NCBI RefSeq assembly: GCF_000204055.1
Contig: NW_006768786.1
Location: 492,518-556,517 of the forward strand
Length of the DNA stretch: 64,000 nucleotides
Direction of reading: 5' to 3'
Source of the DNA: Melampsora larici-populina 98AG31
Lineage: Eukaryota; Basidiomycota; Pucciniomycetes; Pucciniales; Melampsoraceae
Positions within the stretch are counted from its first letter, which is position 1. Each line of letters starts with the position of its first letter. Shown one piece after another: positions 46,259-57,004 of the stretch. A program made the translations under genes and the position numbers. The notes beneath the pieces are model-generated. The model searched no databases. It saw only the letters and a program-made list of their open reading frames with translations, and was not told where the DNA came from.

Positions 46259-46343
46259 TGAAGCGGTCTGACGCAGGGATGCAGGTTTGAGCATGAGCAT
46301 ACCGTGCTCACGCTCACTCTGCAGGTTTCTTGGCCCCGTGGGC

Positions 46344-46520
46344 GAGTATATACTCCCAATCGGAACATACATGTGAGTACAGTAACATGTAGTACTCACA
46401 TGTTTGGGTCCGATTAAGCCCTTGTACTCAAGGGCACATCCACCTCTGCGCCTCCTACTCATACATAGATCCAACCCGCGCGCACCTTGTTTGGATGAGT
46501 ACACTCATCCAAACAAGGTG
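46344..46520. repeat. Left subterminal hairpin array of the hAT element
   Basis: Four foldbacks in 180 bp. They are GAGTATATACTC (46344-46355); CATGTGAGTAC paired with GTACTCACATG (46370-46402); GCCCTTG/CAAGGGC (46418-46435); and CACCTTGTTTGGATGAGT with its exact complement around a 2-nt centre (46483-46520). GAGTAC/GTACTC-type words recur in them. Confidence 0.88.
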
Positions 46521-46802
46521 ATATCCGATTATTGATCTCCTCATTCAAGTTTTCACCATCACGCCATTGAATGCTGTTCAACGATTCCCTTTTATCAGCT
46601 CCGTCCACTCTTAAGTCGATCTTCGTTCATAACTTCAGCCTCAAGATTATTTCATTCTCCCTATTTGAACATCCCTAAACGGCTAGTCAAGCCTCAAAGT
46701 ACTATCGCTTTGGACTTTATACCGCCTTCGATCTAATTTCGCTTTCTTGGTTTCATGGGCCAAGAGTCTTTAGGTAGCCACATTGTCTTGTGGCTCCCTG
46801 CG

Positions 46803-49703
46803 ATGGCGTGGGTCAACCTCGATATGAAGGGTATTGGCGACCTCGAATGGTATTTGGATGCTCGGTAAGTCTCTTCCCTCCCTCCTATATATACGTGTAC
46901 GGTGTCCCATTGTTCACGCTCCCCGTTTATTTCCCTTGGCCTCATTCCACTTTGATTCACTCCGTCCCCTTCATTTCATCTTATTGCCAGTCCGTTCCAA
47001 TACTTCGACAGCGTCATGCCGAAAGCTCCAACAAAATCCACCCCAAACCAATCCCCTTACGCGCGTCGAGGTATGACACCGGCTGCTTCCACTCCTCGTG
47101 TTACGTCTGCGTCTATGAATCGAGTAACTTCTACTAGCCGTCCAGGAAGCGGTACTGGAGTGTTGTCCCTGTCCCAAAACACACGCATCACAATTCACGA
47201 CAACGAAGAGGGCGATGACACCGTTTCGAACGCAGGCAAACACCGTTCAGATGTGTACCTTTATTATGATGTAAGCATTTGAATGAATGTCTCAGTTACG
47301 ATTCCAAAGAGAACCTTATGAATATCGATATTGTTGTATCAGGACCCTAAAGCTTTGCCTGACGCGGCCAACGGGGATCACTCGAAGTGGTACTCCTGCC
47401 TCCATTGTCCGTGAGTACTTGAAGCTGGTCATTCCCATTTCAGTCACATGATTGTTACTGACTATGTGATTTCACTATGCGATTTCACAGGATGGACGTC
47501 CAGATCACTGGACGTCCCAACTCAGGTCTACACAAACACCGTCGCAAGTGTCCCAGCCTACCTGATGCCTGGATGAATCGCCTGCCAGGCAGTATCGCCC
47601 CCAACGAGGCCCCTGGTGTCGCTGCTGAACGATACAAGCAGCTTCGAACTCTGCTCGTTGGGGCGGTTATCAGCAAGAATCTGCCGTTCTCGATATTTGA
47701 AGGTGAATTGATGCAGTCGGCCCTGCGAGCTATTTGCCCAGGTTTTCGATTTCCTGGTCGGATGTCAATTAAGGCGGACTCCGAAGCTCTTTTCTTGGAC
47801 TTGGAAAAGAAACTCATTGCCGAAATTGCGCGAGTCCCTGGTTCAATATCGACGGCAACCGACTGCTGGACTTCGGCCGATTTTTCTCACACTTACATGG
47901 CAATCAATGGTTTTTTCTTTAACTCTCAGGGTCTTTTCTGTCGTCGACTGCTCGCATTCAAGGTACATTTAATTTATATATACAGCGGTGGACATTTCAT
48001 GTGTGCTGATCTTTCTTTGTTTTCATGTGTCGTATGCCAGACTTTGGCTGGGAACCACACAGGCGAAAAGTTGGCCCAGGTCTATTGGGAATCCCTCGAA
48101 CACGTTGGGGCATTGCGAAACCATTTCTCCGTGACGGGAGACAACGCCTCTTCTAATCGTGCTATGGTTCGTATTTTGGGAGACCGATACAGGGAGATAG
48201 GCATCCATTGGCCCTTTGATTCTCGGTTCCATGGGTGTATGTGTCATGTCATCAACCTCGTCGCGAAGGACTTTCTGGAAGGAATGGGAGAGTTAACTGA
48301 GGCCAATATCCAAGCTTATGAGACCACGGGATTGGCCGAACCTCAAGCGACTTTTGAGCCTGACGAACTCCCAATGACGGATGACGATGCCCCAGGGGCT
48401 GGTTCTTCAATTGATCAATCATCTCAGGACGTTCACGGTGTCACTCAAAACGATTATCAAGTATTTGATTTTACTCAGGAGCCATTCGCCGAAACCGTCA
48501 GTGACCAGCCCTCCTCTGCTCCTGGCGGCAATCAAAAGAAGAAATCGACTGTTGTGAGCCGTATCCGAGCTTTGGATACGCACATACGCAAGAGTCCCTT
48601 AGAACTTGAGTGCTACATCACGATTCGCGATAGCGTCCAAGACCCTCCTCTACTGCCTCTTAGCTGCCCTACGACTCGATGGAATTACTTTTATTACGTC
48701 GTAAGTATTTTGAAACTCTCCGACTTACCAAGTTCATCTCCCAATTTGACCATGTTTACTTTCTGGTATTTGTCAGGTCCAACGCACTCTCGCCCTGAAG
48801 AAGTCAATTCAACTGTACACTTCTTCAGACCCTAAACGAGCCAAATTCACCATCTCTCAATCAGACTGGGCATTGATCGAATACATGCGACCAGTCCTCG
48901 AAATGTTCGAGTCCGCGACCCAAGTTTTCCAGTCAAACGAACCCACCAAGCAATGGGTCCTGCCGACTATGTGGGCTCTTCAGAAGGTACTGCGGAAGCA
49001 CCAGACCGTGCCTGGTGCTTGGGGCCGCGCTTGCAAACGCGCGGAAGACAAGTTAGTGAAGTATATGGAACGTGAGGAGTCGAATGTTCAGACCTTGGTG
49101 GCCACCGTCCTTGATCCCTACAATCGCAATTCTGTATTTCACGATCATGAAGAAGTCGAAGCTCATGCGAAGAAGTACCTCCGTGAAGAATATGACCTCT
49201 GGAAGCCCAGCCCTACCGAAAGTGCCCGTGACAAAGGACCACCACCTCCAGCTGACCGTCGCCCTGTAGCCAGCAAACTTCAGGCGATTTACTCCTTGTT
49301 GGGCAGCCAATCGAATGCCCCGATCAACGATTCCACCCAAGAACTGGATGAAGTCTACCGTTACTGTTCTGGAAAGGAGCCGCTCCTGCCTGATGAGAGT
49401 GTGGGCCAATACTGGACGGTAAGTTTTCATATCTTGAATATAACTTATCTCATGTGCTTTTCCTGACATCGCCCTATGTTTCAGCGTATGGCCAAGCCTG
49501 GCGCGCTTCCTACTTTATCCAAAATTGCTCTCCAGCACCTCACCATTCCTGCCTCTGGTGCCTCAGTTGAGCGAGTTTTTTCGATATCCGGTAATATAGC
49601 AGTGCCTTCCAGAGGCCGTCTCCACACCGACATCATCTGTCATCTTGTGCTAATCAGGCACTGGCTCACCAATGATGATGCTTCGATGGATTTAGAGGAG
49701 TAA
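46803..49703 (+). CDS. hAT transposase, apparently intact
   Basis: Seven exons in phase: 46803-46864, 46991-47270, 47343-47410, 47491-47962, 48041-48700, 48777-49418 and 49485-49703 (2403 nt, 800 aa). A BED-type zinc finger is split over exons 3 and 4: WYSCLHC, then GLHKHRRKCP. The catalytic core has the first Asp in TATDCWTSADFS, the second in VTGDNASSNR, and the CxxH block HGCMCHVINLVAKDF. The insertion domain follows. The hATC dimerisation region, ALQHLTIPASGASVERVFSI, holds the final Glu. Exon 1 (MAWVNLDMKGIGDLEWYLDA) is less certain because an ATG in exon 2 at 47016 could also start the protein. The lack of stops fits recent or ongoing activity. Confidence 0.92.
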
Positions 49704-49891
49704 TTGTGGTGGCCTTTCAATCTTAACTTAAGAAAAATCCTGCCAGCCTTATATTATACAACTTATGAAAAGATTCGTAAATACATTTGTGATGAGCCAG
49801 AAATAAATGATTCCCTGTTGTTGTTGTTTCCATTTACAACACGTTGGTGGTACAGTGAGAGTGAGCAATCCGAGGAAAAAACCCAAGTCTG

Positions 49892-50150
49892 CCCCTTGAT
49901 GTTCAAGGGGCATCAAAATCCCCGCCGGTGTGTGAGTGCTCATATGAGTAATGAGTCCTCGCACACCGAGGACTTATCCTCCTGCTTTGAGTGAGCAGGA
50001 GGATAAGTGAGTCTGGAAACTTACTGAGTCGTGCCATTGGCCAAAGACTCGCGGACAAGCCTGTTTTGAGTCCCGTCCTCAAGGCACGCCTAACCCTAGG
50101 TACAGTTAGAGTTTTGTACTCTAACTGTCCGTAGATGAGTCGGTACTCAA
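49892..50150. repeat. Right subterminal hairpin array of the hAT element
   Basis: At least five foldbacks. They are CCCCTTGA/TCAAGGGG (49892-49910); GTCCTCG/CGAGGAC (49955-49973); a 14-bp-arm hairpin starting CTTATCCTCCTGCT (49973-50007); ACAGTTAGAG/CTCTAACTGT (50102-50128); and TGAGT/ACTCA around CGGT (near 50136-50149). It mirrors the left array. Confidence 0.88.
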
Positions 50151-50220
50151 AATGAGTCCCTCGGACCCCGCATCCCGATTGTGAGCGTGAGTTGCTCAAA
50201 CCTGCATCCCTGGTCTGACG

Positions 50221-51423
50221 CGGCCAGAGAAACCGAAGCCTTGTGCAACCCTTCTGGCCGGCCAGCGAGATTGGCCAGCCGCTGGTCATTTCACACGATG
50301 TACAGGGGCATTTCACATGTATTTGAATATCCCTGCGTGTCACACGCCTCCATCTGCCAAACTGTCGGATACACAACAAATAACAAATTCAGTCCATAGC
50401 AACACCAAACCGCACCAAACCTTCCTAAATCGTCCTCATCCAATGTCCATTCAATCAGTTATAATCACATTTTCAAATCCCCATACTATACCTCACTACA
50501 CCATATTGAAACTTTTGTCAAACGCACACAATGCGATGTGACTTCATGCAAAATAAAAACAAACGTTCAAAAACAAACGTTCCATTTGGTCTTGCCCGTC
50601 ACAACACAAATGAAGGAGCACTCCAACCAATAGGAATTGCTCGCCGATGATAGAACATTAAAATTATAAATGTCTACTCGGGGACACATCCTTTAGAAGC
50701 ACGTACACCCAAAGAGAAAACATTGAGTACAAACTGAAAACTGTTTTGTGAAATCTGAATCTCAGCATATGACACAATTCATCTCCGCTCTGATTCGATT
50801 TCATTGTTCTCAAACCTTTTGTTTGAAGCTTTTTGTACCAGCTGGGCTACAGACAGAACTGGTCTTGCTTTTATTTAATCTTAAGCAAATCACCTCGTAG
50901 CACTTCGTATCCGCCTTCCATAAAAGTGATTCTGTCGTTCTCGTACTCATCACTTTGGACCCTATTCATATAATCTTCAGCTTCAACTTCCGCACATAAT
51001 GCTTGTCAAAGTCCTTATGTCACGGCTGGCCACATTATACCCTGATACCTATCAGGAATTAACGTTGAGCCAGCTCATATCATTCGTCAATCTTTCCGCG
51101 GATTTTTTAAAGAGGAATGACGGCGCACACCCGATGACGGCTCTCCATGGGCCTGTGGTAATCTTTGTTGTATTTCCACCTTTGCCACCTTCGCCAGAAG
51201 GGGAGTGCATGGCAACCGTCAGTTCATTTGGGGAGATCACAATACACGGGACATTGGATCGGGCACATTGAAATGTGACTGCGTTGACGGATCTGTAATT
51301 ACATATACCTATGGTGTCAGCTGTACTGGCCAGCGGCCAGCGGCCCGCGCTGGTCAGTAGGTTTGCACAGGGCTGCTATTGCTCACGACGCGGCAGGCTG
51401 ATTAGCCTGACCCGTTTGAAGGC
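50221..51423. other. Right arm of element X
   Basis: Sequence between the hAT insertion and the right TIR. It starts and ends GC-rich (GGCCAGCG-type words near 50221-50290 and 51325-51420) with an AT-rich middle. The only open frame worth noting is 50999-51271. Confidence 0.5.
50999..51271 (+). CDS. Small unknown ORF in the right arm of X (90 aa)
   Basis: The ATG at 50999 opens a 90-residue frame with no known motif: MLVKVLMSRLATLYPDTYQE at the start, later a Pro-rich FPPLPPSPEGE. Base composition is more balanced than the surroundings. It could be a third small gene of X or an exon of something larger, but it may be chance. Confidence 0.2.
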   Translation: MLVKVLMSRLATLYPDTYQELTLSQLISFVNLSADFLKRNDGAHPMTALHGPVVIFVVFPPLPPSPEGECMATVSSFGEITIHGTLDRAH

Positions 51424-51499
51424 TATGCTTATAAAATTGCCTGTATTGGCAAAAAAAAAAAAACTCGAGATTTGGTCAAGCTAATCTCGAATCACTGTA
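51424..51499 (-). repeat. Element X right terminal inverted repeat (76 bp)
   Basis: Inverted copy of 36527-36606 with 13 instead of 17 residues in the homopolymer. It ends AATCACTGTA, and its TA (51498-51499) is also the left flank of element Y. Confidence 0.92.
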
Positions 51500-51942
51500 C
51501 AGTCGTTCTCAGAAATGTTGGAAAAATGCAAAATCTCGAGCTGAGCTCGGGGTCCGTGCGCTGAGCAGGGACACGCAGATACAAACACTGACAAAAACTT
51601 TGATTTTGACAGGTATCTCAAGATGAAAATTCGTTTACTTTCCATCATACCTCGATGACCACACACCTATCTTGCCAATGGCCAGGCTAACGGACTGATC
51701 TCTTCAGAAAAACGGTGAAAACGTATGATTTCATGGTTAAGGGATTGTAACACGAGTTGAGGATCAGAGGAAGGATGGCATGGAGAGGACACAAGGGAGT
51801 TGAGGTTGGTGAAAGGGACACTGATCTCCACTCGACAGCTGCCATGACTTTTCCGTGACACATGTCATGAAAAAGTCACCTCCTCGGGACCACGACCTCA
51901 GCTCGAGATGTTGGATTTTTCCAACATTTCTGAGAACGACTG
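51500..51942. mobile_element. Element Y: MITE-like, 443 bp, TA flanks
   Basis: Inverted termini 51500-51545 and 51897-51942 (CAGTCGTTCTCAGAAATGTT and on, with a few mismatches over 46 bp) are bounded by TA at 51498-51499 and 51943-51944. It has no coding capacity. Its left TA is also the right TA of element X. Both TIRs begin CAGT and include CTCGAG, so Y may belong to a related Tc1/mariner family. Confidence 0.85.
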
Positions 51943-51944
51943 TA

Positions 51945-52286
51945 TATAGCAGTAGCTGGCTGGAATTCCAGATTTTCCAGTAAAACAGTCAAAATGGTCA
52001 ACACAAGCCGGTCTTGAACTTTGAGTTCCACTCATTCAATCGTATCCTTGAAGTCTCGTAATCTTCCTGGGCTTGTAGCGTTGTAGGCGCGGTTGTGAAA
52101 GTTGAATTCTTCATATTTGAAGAAAAATAGTTTTAATGCACAGTTTGTCTTTAATGGTTGCTTTTAAAAACTAAATGGGTTGCATTACAACAAACGATAA
52201 GATATGTAAAGAGATCAAAAAAAAAACTAAAAAGTACAACAAACCAAAAAAACGAAAAACAAAAAAGAGTACAAAATCACGACACG
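51945..52286. other. Intergenic, 3' flank of the SLC35F6-like gene
   Basis: No gene was seen. The right part is A-rich on the plus strand and should include the 3' UTR of the minus-strand transporter gene. Confidence 0.45.
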
Positions 52287-53975
52287 TCAATCCAACCTTT
52301 GATCACGTTGATGATGTTGAGGAGCATCAAGTTCAAAACCAAAGACAGTTTCCAAAAAATTTAAAAACCAAATCGGATAAACCCAAATCTCATTAAACAA
52401 AAATGTACCCAAGATCAAGATCAAGAACCCTAAGAGTTGTAATCCATTAAAGACTTCCCAACCCAAGCCAATAGAAACCATCCAAATCCCAATCGATCTA
52501 CAAGTATCAATCACCGATCGAACAGTTGCCGAAATATGTTTAGTAACTGCTAGTCCACAAAAATTAAACATTGAAATACTAATCGCTATGGCTAATGAAG
52601 ACCAAAGGATTTGAGAATTTGAAATGATTTGATGAAATCCTTCGTTGGCATCGAAATAACCTTTTCGACCGGCCGGTTTAGATCCAATAAAGATATGTAA
52701 GACTGGAATAGCTATCACAGTAGTAAAGAGACCAAAGATGCCTTCTAATCCAACAGCTTCTAATGGAGGTACTTCATACTTTGTCATAATCTTTTCTTCA
52801 ACTACAAATTGACTTGCCGAACTAAAGGAAAAAAAATCCATTCATCAATAAGATTTGAATGATTTGTTGACAAAAAAGCGGTTTAAAAAAGACTTACAAA
52901 ACTTGAGCAAAGAAAATCAAAAAGATTCCCAGTACAGTTTTCGTTCCATCATCTGCACCTAAACTTTTCATCTCAGTTTTCTCTTTAGACTGTAACGAAC
53001 CAGCAAATCCGACAAGAGCGACTCCAAAAGTGATGATCAATAAACTTAACCATTTATGAGCTTTAAAGGTTCGTTTAAGAAAAATAACCGAAAAGAATGC
53101 TACCCAAAGTGGTAAGGCACCTCTGATCATTTGAAAAACCGAAACTGGAACAAATAATAAACCGACGTTCATTAACTAAAGAAAAGAATCCCCAACGAAA
53201 AAAAAACAAAGATCATGAATGGTTTGAATCGATTTAGATGAGTCAGATTGATGATGATCACTAACAGTTGTACCACAAATATCAAAGATCGTAGGTAACC
53301 AAAAGATCATTTTCTGGATCCCTATGAGTTGAAACGTTTCAGGTTGAGAAGACATCACAGTAAGTTGATTAGGTTCTAAAGAAGTTACGATCGGATTAGG
53401 AGTAGGACCATGAACAGCTAAAGGGGTTTGATCATTATTCGATGGATCATCCGAATTTAAATGAATAGGTTGGATTAATGAATCTGAAATGATAGGATGA
53501 TCTTCAGATCCTCTGGGTTGACTTTCTTCTGAATGTCTTGGAATAGGTTGGTAATCATGAAGTGAGATTGGTTTGCTGGCTTTGAATGTGTATTTGATTA
53601 GATAAAATGCAATCAAACATAAACTTTCGCCGGCAAACATGTTGAGGGTTTGCCATACTGGTTGTTCAAAGTGTTGATGAGTTGAAGGGTCTGGGTTTTG
53701 ACAGTTTCTACAGGATTAAGAGAGGCATGGAAAAATGTTGAGTGTGGTGGGTCGGATTGGTTTGAAACAAATGACCGTTTGAACTTACTCTACACATTGT
53801 TTGTCTTGAAACTTTGACCAGAGACTGTTTGAGCAACCTTTGGTGAGTAGATTAGGATGGGAAGGAATATAAGGGACAAATGAGTTTGGTATTTGATTTG
53901 AGGGAGAAGATCTTGGGATGTACCGGTTGCTAACATTCCAACAATCAAGGTGACTGTGGCAAATTGAGTTGACAT
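52287..53975 (-). CDS. SLC35F6-like drug/metabolite-type transporter
   Basis: Five exons in phase: 53975-53924, 53837-53789, 53707-53266, 53175-52898 and 52821-52287 (1356 nt, 451 aa). Multiple hydrophobic helices are spread along the protein: FATVTLIVGMLATG at the start, FAGESLCLIAFYLI, and later VSVFQMIRGALPLWVAFFSV. The conserved SLC35F6 order is present: helix 1 then SNSLWSKFQDKQC, FEQPVWQTLNMFAGE, the MIRGALPLWVAFFSVIFLKR block, then SASQFVVEEKIM. A disordered loop of about 100 residues (PIPRHSEESQPRG and on) separates helices 2 and 3. Animal SLC35F6 is reported at lysosomal and mitochondrial membranes; the substrate is not settled. It is divergent from lipoyl synthase. The ATG at 53975 matches the family N-terminus. 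Confidence 0.88.
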
Positions 53976-54267
53976 GATGAGAAAGAGACTTCAATGCTGG
54001 TTGGTTGGTTGATTGATTGATTTGGTGTTTGCTTGGTATGGTTGAGGTAGTTTGATGGATGAATGATATATAGTTTGTTTGTTGGTTCGATGAGCTGGTC
54101 TGGTTGTCTTTGAGGTCAAATCACAAGAAATCCTTACAGTTGTACCCGGCTGTGATATCCGATCCGATAGTTTGCTATCTACTCGAAAATTAAATTGCAC
54201 TATTCAAGTTTCTTCTTTCTTTCTTTCCTTCTTATCGACCAAATCAAATCAAATCGAAGAAAGCAAG
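53976..54267. promoter_or_regulatory. Bidirectional promoter between the SLC35F6-like gene and lipoyl synthase
   Basis: The two ATGs are only 292 bp apart and face away from each other, so the promoters must overlap or be shared. Short repeats (GGTTGGTTGATTGATTGATT near 54000) and a pyrimidine-rich tract (54205-54235) are present. No TATA box is obvious. Confidence 0.6.
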
Positions 54268-55780
54268 ATGTTATCAACTTCAACTTCTCATCATCATCAT
54301 CTCATCAATTCTATCAAACAGAACGTAAGTCTCAACCAGTTCTTTTCAAAATCTCAACCTCATCATACTCACACATCATTCTTATCAAGCTCAACATCAA
54401 ACCCCAATCACTCTACAAACGTTTCTCAACCCATTCAATCACCTCCTCATCCTCAACTTCCTCATCATCAAGCCTACCAAAAGACGGTTTAACATTCCAA
54501 GACTTTGTAAAACTAAATCCAAACCCAATCCCATCAACTTCGATTCCTAAAGTACATCAAAGATTACCTAGTTTTTTAAAAACCGAAATCCCAAGTTCAC
54601 CTTCATATAATAAAATCAAATCAGATTTAAGAGGTTTAGGATTACATACAGTTTGTGAAGAAGCTAGGTGTCCTAATATTGGTCAATGTTGGGGTGGAGA
54701 CAAAGGTGAAGCTACTGCTACAATCATGGTCAGTCTTTTTTCGATTCAAGATTCTTTTGAAAAACTAATGTTGATTTAAGTTAATTTGGTTTTTGTTTTG
54801 TGAAATTTAAAATAGTTAATGGGTGATACTTGTACTAGAGCTTGTAGATTCTGTGCTATTAAAACTTCTAATCGACCTCCTCCACTTGATCCGAACGAAC
54901 CTGAAAACACAGCTGAAGCGATCAGTAAATGGGGAGTAGGTTATATTGTCATGACAAGTGTAGATAGAGATGGTTAGTTTTATATTCTTTTCTTTAAACT
55001 TTTTTGATCCATGATTGATCGGTTTGATTTTCACAGATTTACCTGATGGTGGAGCTCATCATATTGCAGAAACCATCCAAAGAGTCAAATCAAAGTAAGT
55101 CCAAACCCCCGAATCCCAAACCCCATCCTAATCATTCACTAAACCAAACCATTTTTTTCTCAATTACCAGAGCGCCACAAATCTTACTAGAAGCTCTAAC
55201 GCCCGACTTTGCCGGTCCAAACCAATTAACATCTACTACTTTAATTGCTAATTCAGGTTTAGATGTCTTTGCACATAATTTAGAAACGGTTGAAAGATTG
55301 ACTCCTTCAGTAAGAGATCGTAGAGCAAACTTTCAACAATCTTTAAAGACTTTAAGCTTTGCTAAACAGTTTGGTCCTAATGGATTGATCACTAAGACTA
55401 GTTTGATGTTAGGATTAGGAGAAGAAGATGAAGAGATACTTGAAACTCTTAGAGGTAAGCAAACATCCAACGCTTTCCAATATGTTTTCTTAACGTTTAC
55501 TTATCATTTTGGTTTCGGTGGTTTTTTTTGGGGGGTTTTAGAATTAAGAAAGATTGATGTAGATGTCGTGACATTTGGTCAATATATGAGACCAACCAAA
55601 CGACATATGAAAGTTACTGAATATATTACACCTGATCGATTTGAGAAATGGAAGCAGATTGCAGAAGAGATGGGATTCTTATATGTGGCTAGTGGACCAT
55701 TGGTTAGAAGTAGTTTTAAAGCTAATGAATTACTTAAGAGTTCATTAGGTGAACGTTTATTGAAGAATCAAGCTTTCTAA
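54268..55780 (+). CDS. LIP5: Lipoyl synthase (radical SAM, mitochondrial)
   Basis: Six exons in phase: 54268-54324, 54390-54728, 54816-54972, 55037-55094, 55171-55454 and 55542-55780 (1134 nt, 377 aa). The enzyme inserts two sulfurs into octanoyl groups on E2 and H proteins in mitochondria. Both iron-sulfur sites are visible: the auxiliary cluster [12 protein letters not shown] (C-X4-C-X5-C) and the radical SAM site CTRACRFC (C-X3-C-X2-C). Other family motifs are [25 protein letters not shown] and [15 protein letters not shown]. The basic, Ser-rich N-terminus of about 50 residues fits a mitochondrial presequence. The length is typical of fungal LIP5. The symbol follows yeast usage. Confidence 0.96.
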
Positions 55781-56031
55781 CCATTGGGGGGTTCTCTTTG
55801 ATTTAGATTTTCTTGTGGGTATTGATTTTTTTTGTATAGGGTTTTGTTTTTTGGTTGAAAGAATTTAAATATTATTTTACAATATATATCATTTATTTGC
55901 CGTTTTTTTATATTCATTTTGTCTTCCTCATCAAGATATCAGAATGCAAATCATTTTTATCATTGAATGGAATACACAAGAAGTTTGTTTTTACAAATGA
56001 GTTTCTCTAATAAATGATTCATTTTTTTGAA

Positions 56032-56556
56032 TTATAATTTTTGATATGGTACTTGTAATGATTGACGGTTTTGAATGAAGTCTAATCGTTTTTGATCTAA
56101 TTTTTCTTCACTCATTCTATTTAATCCAAAACCAAAGAAAATTAGAAAAATATTGTAAGCGGTTTGAGAGATATCATCAAGGGTTTCTGTGTGGGAAAAA
56201 GATTTGAAAGAAAGGTTTGGACTGACTTACTCTGTTCTTAAACATGATTGTAATGATTTCCATTGTGAACGACAAGACCAAACAACCGAAAACGTTCGAT
56301 TGGTTGAACAATTTGCAAATTCTATATGATTCCATTTTCCAAAAGACCACCAAAAACCAAAAGGAAAAAAATCAATCAAGATCTTCATCGAAAAAAAGAA
56401 ACCCTATTGTATGGTTAAAATGAAGGAATTTGTTTTTGATTTGAAAAAAGATTGACCTGATACTAATTTATCACAAGATTTTAATGCGATTAGTTTAGAT
56501 TGTTTTTGAAATTCGTCTTCTTCTCTTCTTGAAAGTGATTTAAATGTAGTTGACAT
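56032..56556 (-). CDS. CMC1: CMC1-like twin CX9C mitochondrial protein (COX assembly)
   Basis: Three exons in phase: 56556-56457, 56321-56231 and 56116-56032 (276 nt, 91 aa). It starts MSTTFKSLSRREEDEFQKQS. The coiled-coil-helix fold has two perfect CX9C pairs, CDKLVSEFANC and CRSQWKSLQSC. Intron 1 falls within the first pair and splicing restores it. The tail MSEEKLDQKRLDFIQNRQSL is typical of Cmc1. These proteins are imported through Mia40 into the intermembrane space and help mature COX1 in cytochrome c oxidase. Between exon 2 and the acceptor at 56117 another CAG acceptor exists, but it would give an early stop, so the longer intron is preferred. The last exon ends only 251 bp from the end of LIP5. 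Confidence 0.85.
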
Positions 56557-57004
56557 TGATTCAAGGAGTTTAGTTTTTTTGATGGTTTGAAGGTTTCTTG
56601 GGTAAATCTCCAGGTTTCGTAATCTTTGTGGTGAGGATTCCTTCAAGTTGATGGAACAGATGGAAATAAGTTGGATGGTGAAAAGTCAAGAATGATGGCA
56701 GAATTCAAAGTGATGCAAAGATCCGATCCGATCCGACCCGAAGAGACTTGGGGCCGAGAAGGTTCCAATTCGGATATTTCTTCGGTGATCAAAATTTATC
56801 AGAAAACTCATCAAACCAAACCATCAAACCAACCAAAACAAGGACGGAAAACTTGTCAGACCAGTTTCGAGGAAAAGTTCCAGAAAACCAAGAAAGCAAA
56901 ACTTCATACGGATCCTAGGAAAATCAAACTCACCAAGAACACCTCAGAGTGACAGAATCCAAACTGGAATTCAAACTCACAAAGGAAACTTCACTTGAAG
57001 GAAG

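Larger units (their letters stand above)
46274..50212 (+). mobile_element. hAT transposon, complete, 3939 bp, TSD GTCTGACG
   Basis: The TIR CAGGGATGCAGGTTTGAGCA (46274-46293) is matched by its complement at 50193-50212. The 8-bp target duplication GTCTGACG is perfect on both sides (46266-46273 and 50213-50220), as expected for hAT. The internal transposase has no stop or frameshift once seven exons are joined. This is the only mobile element in the window that looks fully coding-competent. It is inserted in element X upstream of the X transposase. Confidence 0.96.
36527..51499. mobile_element. Element X: Tc1/mariner-type TIR element with two genes, nested by copia and hAT insertions
   Basis: The termini 36527-36606 and 51424-51499 are inverted copies that differ only in the length of a T/A run (17 versus 13). 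Both start TACAGTGATTCGAG; the outer TA is the likely target duplication, and CAGT is a common start of Tc1/mariner TIRs. Inside are a convergent pair: a DDE transposase of the IS630/Tc1 type (45037-46164, minus) and an eight-exon gene of unknown function (37069-44448, plus). A copia element (37184-42397) and a hAT element (46274-50212), each with a perfect TSD, have inserted into it. Removing them leaves about 5.8 kb. Most Tc1/mariner elements are 1-3 kb with one gene, so X is large for its class. That the two genes travel together is inferred from the shared TIRs. Confidence 0.75.

Noticed and set aside
56671..56952. 93-residue basic frame between CMC1 and the large helical protein
   Set aside because: No ATG in good context and a low-complexity Lys/Thr/Gln composition. 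It lies in the promoter region of both neighbours.
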